Shown: in pieces, positions 33,317 through 42,144 of the stretch
Layout: the number at the start of each line of letters is the position of its first letter
Position numbering within the stretch: position 1 is the first letter of the stretch
Source of the DNA: Agelas oroides
Lineage: Eukaryota; Porifera; Demospongiae; Agelasida; Agelasidae
NCBI GenBank assembly: GCA_949130485.1
Contig: OX422202.1
Span: 3,942,292 to 4,006,291 of the forward strand
DNA length: 64,000 nt
Reading direction: 5' to 3'
Program-made: the position numbers and the translations under genes
The notes under the pieces: model-generated
Databases searched by the model: none
What the model was told of the DNA's origin: nothing
What the model saw: only the letters and a program-made list of their open reading frames with translations

Positions 33317-33525
33317 GGCTAGTAATGCTTGCTTCCACTCGTGAATGAGCCCCTCCCGTAGACAAGCTGTGAATTTTTTTTGAAATGTGCATTCATTTTG
33401 GTGCAGTCAAAGTTGTCCATTCCAAGAGTAGTGACAAACATGAGTCTAGCCTGACTTTGAGAGTAGCTCTGAACAAAAGCTGGCACAGACTGATTTGAGA
33501 TACATTGGTGGTTAGGATGCTACCT

Positions 33526-33664
33526 TAGCCTCGTTCCCAGGCCTTCCCCGGCCCCAGTTTTTGATCGCTTGCAGTACAGGCCTTCCCCGGCTCCAGTTTT
33601 TGATCACTTGCAGTACTGCAAGCGATCAAAAACTGCAGCCAGGGAAGGCCTGGGAACGAGGCTA
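33526..33664. mobile_element. TAGCCTCG foldback element with 8-bp target duplication
   Basis: Starts TAGCCTCGTTCCCAGGCC, ends GGCCTGGGAACGAGGCTA; flanked by TGCTACCT at 33518-33525 and 33665-33672. A 40-base internal block is duplicated. Confidence 0.85.
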
Positions 33665-35841
33665 TGCTACCTACTGCATGTACATGTAGATGCGTCCATC
33701 GAGTGGCAATTTTGGGTCATGAATATATTAATAAGCTACAAAAACCCTTTTTTAAAATTAGGTAAAGCAAGATTGCCCTAAACCAAACCCTAACCCTGAA
33801 ACTAGGCTGGTCCTGACTGTAACCCAGGTTTATGTTTTCGTTAACCTCCACCAAGAGACTTCCGTTGCCACTTTAATCATCTCTCCAGGAGAGGCTGAAA
33901 TGATGTACATTGCAATGTTACACTCATAGCATCACATCCACACACTCTAGTTGGGTTAGAAGAAATGGCAGAGTGGTTGACATTGTTTAGTGTGAATGTA
34001 CAACATTTTGCTAAAAAAATTGTTACCAATGTAAATCCATGCATGGATTATCCTAGCCTCCATAAAGACCACTTCCAGCATATTCAGCTGTGTTGCTATC
34101 AAAAAAGACCATTGCACTTATCTTAGGATTTTAATCATTTTCTATTGCATGTTTGCCAAGTCCATTTTTGTACAGTGCTGAAACTGCAGCTTTATTGTCA
34201 TAATTTTTACAAATGTTACATTACATTACCTTGAAACAGGACTGTGGAATGTCGTCCATATACAGCACTTACTCTGAAGGCTGTGTTGTGCAAAAAAAAA
34301 ATAAGTGATGTTTACTCCGAATTTTGCATTGCTGTTTACCAAAATAAAATGACACACTCCAGTAGGCTCCATGGTTATGTGATATTTCCTTCCAACATCA
34401 TAGTACTTCTCTCAATTTCCATTTGCAACTTCACCTTTTTAAATCACATTGACAGACTACAGAAATCATGATTTTAAAATTCAGAGAAGAGTTACCAACC
34501 ATTGTGATATTTACAAGTTGGGATGTTTTCTGTTGCAATGATATTCTCAATTGAGACACAACAATGATATTCTGTTAGGGAAAATATCATGCTCAAGCCA
34601 GCAGCAACACATCCAGTAAGACATGAAGTTCTTCTGCATAACCCAGTGCTACAAGCTGGGAAGAGTAAAAAAGCAACAGTAATTTAACAACCTTCATCTC
34701 CCTTTGTACGCTTAGCCCTAAAAAATTGATTCACTTTTGCAGATTGCGAAGTCTTCGTTGCAACAAGGATGCCTAACTACAAATAGACATAGGAATAAAG
34801 GAAACACATGTATGATAACAAGATGAACCCAGAAGCATTCAGTAATGGTTTTGTGTACTAGGCTTAACACAAAGCAGTTTTCTTTCTTCACCTCTAAGCT
34901 ATTTTACAAAAAAAAAAGACTAGTTTTGTTTTATACAATTGTTTTTCTCATAGATTTACAGCAGTGTCGCGAATGTCTTCCACATAAAGTAGACACATAG
35001 CAGTAAAGCCATATGTATTTTTGGGGTACTAGTTACATTATCAACTTGCACATACATACAACAGTATGAGCTGTTATTGTGAGCACATGAGCAGAGTGAA
35101 ACAAGAACTAGGCGCCTCGCTGCAACCAGACGATGATGCCTCAACGAAAGTGAAGTTCACGCACCTGGAGCTAAATCCACATTTGCTCAATCATTTCCAG
35201 CTACTGTTCATGAAAACTTACAGAGAATGAACTCCAGAGGTGCAAACCTAATCCAGAGGGCCGGTGTCTGAGGAATCTTTTCTTGTTCGCAACCCCGAAA
35301 TGACACAAACACATCCACTAGGTTTGCTGCATGTACGCTTTTCGAAAAACACAACGCCGAGTTCAGCCCCACCTACCTTCTTCTGTCCGTGCACAGTTTT
35401 TAAGAGATTCTCTAGTGCTCAGTCCAGTGGTGCCCCAACAACACCTCGAATTTCAAAAAGGTGTTTGCACTTTTACCTCTGCCTCTGGGCTTTTGCTTTC
35501 AATGAAAAGCTCTCTCAGGAGTATTCTTGCTTCCACCTCTCTCAACATGCAGTTTGAAACAGGATCTCAAGGTTATCCTGTTAGCTAGCTATACACTGCA
35601 TGGCTATTAAATGCACTATTTGTTGTATACACATACACATGCACATACTCACACTTCCCTGCATGTTTATCTCTCAGAGTTTATGGAGATAGACACACTG
35701 TGTCAACCATCTCTACCCAAATCCACTGAAGGTATATCTATTGATAATTATACAGTCCCATTTATGCATAAAACCATGCATACAGCTATGTGGTGACTGT
35801 GTATTTATATGTGTATGCATGCCTTTATAAATCTTGTTCAG
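33665..35841. other. Intergenic or intron, little seen
   Basis: A 47-residue open frame from ATG at 35087 to TGA at 35230 (MSRVKQELGASLQPDDDAST at its start) has coding-like composition and could be an exon of the broken gene downstream, but has no recognised match. A CA-rich run lies at 35627-35650. Otherwise nothing supported. Confidence 0.3.
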
Positions 35842-36357
35842 GAGTAGATGAAAAGGCGCCTAACAAAGTGTGCATCCACTCAACAGCCTCACTCCTCTAC
35901 AAGTTCACAGAGAGAATTCCCGAGAGCATAGGGGAGCTGCATCGCATTCTGCAGGCCATTGCTGAGAAAAACACCTCCATTCATCCTGGCAGTGAGGATT
36001 CAGACTGGCCAACCTTGTTCAGATCAACTGAGGACCGCTGTCTTCTGTGTGGGACACTACTTAGACCACTGGAACATATACCTGGCTCAAATGCACAAGC
36101 ATTTCTCCTCACAAAAGTCAAGATGCTCCCAGTGAAAGCATTGATCAAACGTTGCCCAAATGCTGGATGCCTTGCACGACACTCTTACAGGACTTGGAAG
36201 GAAGGTATATGTAGTAACCTACTACTAAAATGTGGGTTCAGTTGCAATCACTGTAATAACTGGGTACAAGAGAGACTTTAGAGAGACTGAGAGAGAACTA
36301 GAGAGAACTACATGCAGAGAGACTGATAAAACTGTACAAACCCAGACTTAAATACTC

Positions 36358-37440
36358 ATGAATCACGTGCATTACTGGATGCCTAAACTACACAAAAATC
36401 CCTATGGACATCGTTTTATAGCAGCTTCTGCCTCCTGCACAACCAAACCTCTATCTAAGCTGCTTACCCACTGTCTCCAGCTGATACTCAAACATTACAA
36501 GGAATATTGCAAAGGTATAGAAAGAAGAACCGAGGTAAACTGCTTTTGGGTCATTAACAACTCCACTGAAGTGACTAATACCCTAGACAAGTTGAGATAT
36601 GCAAGAGCATTAGATAGCTTTGATTTCAGTACACTTTATACTAACATCCCCCATAGTCAACTCAAAACACGCATGGAAGAGTTAATTAGAAATTAATACA
36701 ATACCAGAGATGCCTCCCACATGGCCTTAGGGAAAGATTATGCTTACTGGAGTGTAGCTAATACCCGTAACTTAACAGTGAACCAGTTAGTTGAGATGTT
36801 CAATTTCTTGATAGATAACATATACATCCAGATAGGATCAGCTGTCTACCAACAAACAATTGGCATCCCTGTGGGTGCTGATTGTGCTCCATTAGTCGCA
36901 GATCTATTTCTTTTCTCCTATGAATTTGAGTTTATGAAATTCCTAATCCAGACTGACCTCTCTGTAGCAGCCAAATTTAGTAATACTTGCTGATATATTG
37001 ATGACTTGCTTACACTTAACAACCCTGATTTTCAAGCATGCATAGGCCAAATTTACCCCCCAGAATTAGAGCTTAAGAAAACTACAGAGAGCCATGACAG
37101 CTGTTCCTACCTGGATCTTAACATTAAGATCCTGAACGGTAAGTTTTGCATGATAAGAGGGATACCTTCAGCTTTCCAATAATCAATTTTCCACACATGG
37201 ATAGCAACATACCATCAAAACCTGCATACGGAGTAGTAATTTCACAGTTAGTTCATATTTGAGGATATGTTGTAATTACCAAGATTTTGCTTACAGATCT
37301 AAACTACTCACAACCAGATTACTTATAGACAGGGATACATATACCAAAAACTCTGTAGCACCTACAAGACCTTTGTGCATCGCTACCACAGGCCTGACTT
37401 TACAGAAGTACGGGAGGTATACCTGAAAAACATTATTACT
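36358..37440 (+). pseudogene. Penelope-type reverse transcriptase, broken
   Basis: The enzyme would have copied element RNA at chromosomal ends or nicks. RT motifs are in order: DFSTLYTNIP (motif A), GIPVGADCAP (motif B), YIDD (catalytic). In-frame TAA near 36694 and TGA near 36991; after about 37155 the frame is lost although phrases such as FPHMDSNIPSKPAYGVVISQ can still be read. The typical C-terminal end is partly visible at 37300-37460. Confidence 0.8.
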
Positions 37441-37582
37441 GAATGCATTGCCTTACCTACTGTTTAACACAGCCTGAACATGCAGTTAGCACATTTATAC
37501 ACACACAGCCTATTTGCCTCACACTGTTTGCATGTGCCTTACTAGCCATTAATACTTCCGGTACCTCCAGCGCCTCTGTATG

Positions 37583-37602
37583 CGCGCGCGCGCGCACGCA
37601 CA
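37583..37602. repeat. GC/CA dinucleotide run
   Basis: GCGCGCGCGCGCACGCACAC in the tail of the Penelope-like element. Confidence 0.85.
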
Positions 37603-37791
37603 CGTTTATACGCACCGATAACACGTGACGATCAATGATTATGATCGCTACGCAAGATCTTCGAACGAAAGACAGCTGCACGAAGAGACGGTGCTTTCGA
37701 AGATCGGAGTCTCTACCGACTTTTGAATAAGGCCAGCCACCTGACTGCATTCTATGCATGATATGGCAGTCCCCATCTCCCGGTCACCCCA

Positions 37792-37835
37792 GCGCAGCTG
37801 ATGAGGCCTGGTATTGGCCGAAACGCGTCCTGCGC
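37792..37835 (+). ncRNA. Hammerhead ribozyme
   Basis: Stem I GCGCAG (37792-37797) pairs perfectly with CTGCGC (37830-37835). Core CTGATGA (37798-37804); stem II GGCC/GGCC (37805-37808, 37816-37819) with a 7-base loop; GAAAC (37820-37824); a minimal stem III; cleavage triplet GTC (37827-37829). All conserved core bases are present. The very short stem III matches the compact hammerheads of Penelope-like elements and retrozymes, which are thought to act as dimers. Known role: self-cleavage of the element transcript. Confidence 0.85.
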
Positions 37836-39776
37836 AGTGGGTGACTTTGCATAACATCTAGGCCTGTTTTATAAGGGAGATGTGGTTCGTTGATTGTTCA
37901 TACATAACTAAGGAAGGCACATCCAACAAGGAGAGCCAGTGACTAACTGCTGTCGTGCCTACATTGAAGCTGCAGGTCTGAGTGGGGAGCAATTACCTGT
38001 CATCTCAGGAGCAAGTGTACATGGAGCAAAAGCTATACGATGGCTATTTTGCATTTGAAGCTCTCAGTGAGCATAATTGGGACAGTGGAGTTTGTGGCAT
38101 ACCAGTATGTGGAGTTGCTCCAGTGTTTGATGGTGGTGATGGCAATGCAAAATACGGCATACCACTAACGAAAGGGGAGGTGAGTACAAAGAATATTCGG
38201 CTGCAACAGTGAAAATATATAATAATTGTACTACTATTTTGTTAAACTCCAGATTAGCTGGCCAGATGATGTGGATGGTGTTGGTGATGAAGTTGATGTT
38301 GATGAATGGTGGGAGTCAGTTGATATGAGGATAGTGGAGGGTGCAGCAGCAGCAAGTTGTGTAAAAGCTCCTGTCATCAAGGTGGAGAATGTTGCGCCAT
38401 GGATCCCTCCAATATGCAGAAACACGACTGTTGTAAACTCTGAAGTACAGAAAGGTACAATGTACAGTACACTATATTTCTTCACAACAAAATACTTAAT
38501 GTTACTAAATCATGTAGGAGAACAAAATTCTGTGAGAAAAGTGAGCTGATCTCTTTCGCAATGGATCGTACAACCCTGAGACACTAAAGACAATAACTAC
38601 AGAGACTCTCAGAGGAGTCTGCAATGTTGTGGAAATTCCAATTCCAGCAAATGCCACCAAGGTATATACAATCATATAATTGAATCTCTATACCTACAAT
38701 GCATATACATGGTTTTCATGTACACAGGCACAGATGATTGTTCACTTGGAACGTCTACATTCATTCCTACTGCAAGGTGAAAGCAAATGTCACGTTTTTG
38801 AAGCAGCACCTGCTTGTTCTGGTGGGAAAGTTTTTAAGAACTGCCATCACCAGGTTAGTCTGTGGGTTGTGGTATATATTATAGTCTATGTACTATACTG
38901 CTGCATACTTGAACGTGCATTAGGTCATCTCTGCTACCAAGTACATCCTGAAAAAGGAAAGCACTTGAGACCATCTTGATTTGCTGCTGTCATCCAAACA
39001 CTGGCCAGTTGTCTATGCAGTAGACATGGCTTGTGACGTTGTTGCACATGCAGAGGTATGCAACCCACTGCTGGCTAATGTGCTTTGGGGTGACAGGAGA
39101 AGCTGCTTTGAGAGGCCTAAACACCAACACACTCCACAGGTACAAATATGATCTTGTGCATTTTACGTACTCTCTTACTCAAAAACTGATAAATGTTACA
39201 ATATAAACAGCATTCCATCTACCCCTGTGAATGACCAGTCATGAATAAACTGCACAGGTGACTCACATTCCAGAGTTGAAAGACGTGCATTCGCAGCCTG
39301 TTCCTGTTTCATACCAGATCATGGAAGAACACAGTTATTCACAATCAATGGTACATCCACTGACCCAGACTGTAGACAGGTACGTAGTTGGTGATCGTTT
39401 TCATGATGGTCCAAAGACATCAGGTCACAAGTGAGACATGCACCTGCCGGTTTCATAATATGAAGTGGTGCCCAGAATTACTCAACTTCCAGTCTGTAAC
39501 ATCAGAAGTGATCAATTCGCGAATCAAGACCACCAGACTGAAATCCAGCTCCCAGCAAAATTTGACACACTACTTCTTTTACAACAGACTAATGGATCAC
39601 TGGCACAATATCAGTATTGTATCCAAGCAGCTCCAACAGATGCAAGCCAAAGAAAAGATCGAGAAGTCATTGTCAGAGACAAGTTACACAGATTTGTGTA
39701 TGTCTGCTCGGACTGCAAGAAAGAAGGACATACAAAGTTTTCCTGTTCTACTGAGCCTCAGCCAATGGAGCATTGA

Positions 39777-40533
39777 GCCATTGACTGCTTGACAAAGTGA
39801 TCTGATCTGGTGTATACTGTATCAAACTATATTGTATACTTCATTACCATATGATCATCATTAATCAAGCTACACAATACCAGGCAAGTGTGCCCCGCTT
39901 TGGTGATTTATGCCTAGTTTGTCTACTCCTGTTTCGTGTTTGAAGAGTTTGCAGTGTTTGCAGTGTTTGCAGAGTTTGCAGTGTTTGCACTGTTTGCACT
40001 GTTTGCAGAGTCTGTAGTGTTTGCTGTTACGGGTTTACAAAGTTTGTGTAAGCAGGGAAGCTATCAATAATTTATGATTTAATTTCATTGACCAATCAAA
40101 TTGAAGTTTTGAAACCCACTTCGGGACTGTAGGATGAAAGGTCATTGATTGATGAATGAAGGCGAAGTTGGATACTGTTTTGGCAAAAGGCAGGAGCTGC
40201 ACGTTCTCCTCGACAGGTAAAATAACTTCATAGATATAGTGATGTTTTACTTTACATATATCCCACCTAGTATAGTTTTGCCTATAAAACAGGTGGGGGG
40301 TTACTGTAATAATTTCCCTCCCTGAGGGCTAAAAGGTAAATTATGGCTCATAATTCCCTCTCCATGTATTTTTATTTTACAGTCTACTACATTGTCAGAC
40401 TATAGTACAGATTTTACATCATTTTACTGTGACAGTAAATAATGTTGAAGTTACTGTAAACACTTGCACATGTACAGATGTGTTCACAGTAATAACAACA
40501 AAGGACCAATCAGGTGGGATATATAATATTTAT
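39777..40533. other. Intergenic; 9-base tandem repeat at 39941-40025
   Basis: About nine units of TTTGCAGTG (variants with CAGAG and CACTG) lie at 39941-40025. The remainder shows no supported gene. Confidence 0.6.
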
Positions 40534-40637
40534 GGCACAGGTGGCCAGGGATTTATGGCTGTAGTAAACAAACCTCGTCCTTGGGCTACGCCATCAGACT
40601 CGGTCTGTTTACTGCCATAAATCCCTGGCACCTGTGC
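40534..40637. repeat. Foldback hairpin
   Basis: GGCACAGGTGGCCAGGGATT...GTTTGTT and its inverted counterpart ...CTGTTTACTGCCATAAATCC / CTGGCACCTGTGC give about 38-base imperfect arms around a 25-30-base loop. Confidence 0.75.
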
Positions 40638-41084
40638 TACAACTATAACGTATTAAATGAGAGAGGGTAGCCTATTATAGCTATAAACTACCAGGTATTT
40701 TTTCTAAAATAATGTCATTGTGATGTTAACTTGTGATCCCCTCCCCCCTCCTCATAACGTCATGCATTCTGTCGACTGTTGATCAGACACCGCCCTCAAA
40801 TATCAGCTGCACAATCTGAAGCTCAGAGTGAAATGTCCTCAATGGCTAGTGTAGGAAGCAGACAATAGTCATCTACATGTAGCTCATAGCACTAAGGCAT
40901 TTCGTATTCCACGACTTGTTTTCACCACGGACAGCTGAAGCTGGGTATACTACTGCCAAGCAGTGCCAGCATCAATCAGTCGTTGCTTTGCAGTTAGCTG
41001 CAGAGAAGTAGCGTAGGCCCAGTGATGTAAATGACTTTAGCTTAGCTGTACCACTCGTACGTACCTTAATATCATTACAGGCTC

Positions 41085-41170
41085 ACTAATGCTGTAATCA
41101 TGCATGCATGCACCACTGCAAAAAATGATTGGTTGTTTTAACCACTGAGTGGTTACCCTGGTTGCAGACA
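41085..41170. repeat. Left boundary repeat of the minisatellite segment
   Basis: Contains ACTAATGCTGTAAT, CTGCAAAAA and AACCACTGAGTGGTTAC followed by CTGGTTGCAGAC. The same words in the same order, in reverse complement, occur at 54057-54135; the last 30 bases differ at one position. The element AACCACTGAGTGGTT is itself palindromic except at its centre. Confidence 0.7.
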
Positions 41171-41349
41171 AGCTGAGGAGACAGTGGTTATGAGACTTTT
41201 ATTTGGTATTAGAGGTTAATTGCATAAGCAATCTGAACCCAAACCATACCTTACAACTGACAACTCTCCAACATCTATGAGAGAGTCACTACAACTATAC
41301 TTCAAAAATATGATGCTTTTGCGGTGACTCTCTCACAGATGTTCAGTGG

Positions 41350-41678
41350 TAGTCTCGTGCCCAGCTGGAAATAACCTACGGAAAATCCGTCTGGTAACAT
41401 TGTGTGCCTTTCTTGGGCTTTGGCACACGTCAGCAGGGTTTGAACGCGGCCGGCGCTGGCCATATATGGACGTTCTCACCTCTACATGGCTTCAATTATC
41501 ACCAATTAGCATCCGCACAAGCGCTAGGGGGGCGCCAGTGGGCCACCCCAGTAATTGGACATGCTACAATTTGAGTGGCACGTTCAAATAACTCCGTCGT
41601 AAGTAGAAAAGCCCCAGAATCGAGCCCAAAGTTACCAGACGGACTTTCCATAGGTATATCCGGCTGGTCACGAGACTA
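41350..41678. mobile_element. MULE-like TIR element with 9-bp target duplication
   Basis: TAGTCTCGTGCCCAGCTGG at the left and its near-complement ...CCGGCTGGTCACGAGACTA at the right, arms about 48 bases. GTTCAGTGG stands on both sides (41341-41349 and 41679-41687). No transposase. The interior piece near 41408-41470 recurs at 52800-52850. Confidence 0.85.
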
Positions 41679-41880
41679 GTTCAGTGGCTACTATATCTGC
41701 AAGATCATGCGTTGGTTATTGGAAGCTCTTTGATACAAGCTGCAGGTGTGACCCTTTCACAGATGTTCAGTGGTTACTAACTGCAAGATCCTGATTGTAA
41801 GATGGCCTGGGAAGCTTCCTCTATGGTTGTCTTATGCAATTAGCAAACTATACACTACATAACCACTGTCTCTTCATTAG

Positions 41881-42065
41881 AATAGATGTACAATCAGTAG
41901 AATGGGAGTAGAATCATCAAGTAGATTGTCAGCAGATTTTGAGTAGAATGATCAGTGGAATGAAAGTAGAATGATACGTAGATTGGGAGTAGAATCGTCA
42001 GTAGAATTGATCCACAGGTCCCAGCAGTGCACAAGGAAGGGAGTAGAATAATCCATAATTGGGAG
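41881..42065. repeat. TAGAAT minisatellite, block 1
   Basis: Degenerate units of TAGAATGGGAG and TAGAATCATCAG upstream of the zinc-finger gene. Confidence 0.8.
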
Positions 42066-42087
42066 CAATAATTGGGTTATTATGTAA

Positions 42088-42115
42088 TGCGCATGCGCGG
42101 TCCGCCGCATGCGCA
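42088..42115 (+). promoter_or_regulatory. Two NRF1-like palindromes in a core promoter
   Basis: TGCGCATGCGC at 42088-42098 and CGCATGCGCA at 42106-42115, 30-57 bases before the first ATG of the gene below. NRF1 sites of this form are common in animal promoters of broadly expressed genes. Confidence 0.6.
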
Positions 42116-42144
42116 GGTTTGTCTCCTACCAACGGGTGCGAAAA

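Larger units (their letters stand above)
36290..37905 (+). mobile_element. Penelope-like element, decayed, inserted in the HMGXB3-like gene
   Basis: Reverse transcriptase (36358 to about 37440) of the Penelope type: YWMPKLHKNP, RFIAASASCTTKPLS, DFSTLYTNIPHSQL, IGIPVGADCAPLVADLFL, then YIDDLLTLNNP and PPELELKKTTES. Stops at 36694 (TAA) and 36991 (TGA, probably CGA to TGA just before YIDD), and shifts further on, show it is dead. No GIY-YIG endonuclease was found. The tail (37735-37905) ends with a hammerhead ribozyme, as in Penelope-like terminal repeats. Confidence 0.8.
35842..39776 (+). pseudogene. Broken HMGXB3-like (CxC cysteine-cluster) gene
   Basis: Exons recognised: 35842-36204, about 37913-38179, 38253-38454, about 38546-38661, 38728-38853, 38924-39139, 39258 to about 39776. 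Readable pieces include CLLCGTLL, IKRCPNAGCLARHSYRTWKE, QQGEPVTNCCRAYIEAAGLS, KLYDGYFAFEALSEHNW, VAPWIPP, LFRNGSYNPETLKTITTETL, HWPVVYAVDMACDVV, YVVGDRFHDGPK, CTCRFHNMKWCPEL and HYFFYNRLMD, ending in a CCHC knuckle CSDCKKEGHTKFSC. This order resembles vertebrate HMGXB3 and its many invertebrate relatives, thought to be of transposon origin (from memory). Damage: an in-frame TGA at 38966-38968, a frameshift near 38000, two compensating shifts between 39420 and 39660, and a probably missing exon where a Penelope-like element is inserted (about 36290-37910). A gene or transposon relic; not functional as read. Confidence 0.65.

Noticed and set aside
35264..35588. Two overlapping open frames of 85-97 residues upstream of the HMGXB3-like gene
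   Set aside because: No motif, no good splice borders, and neither frame fits the next exon.
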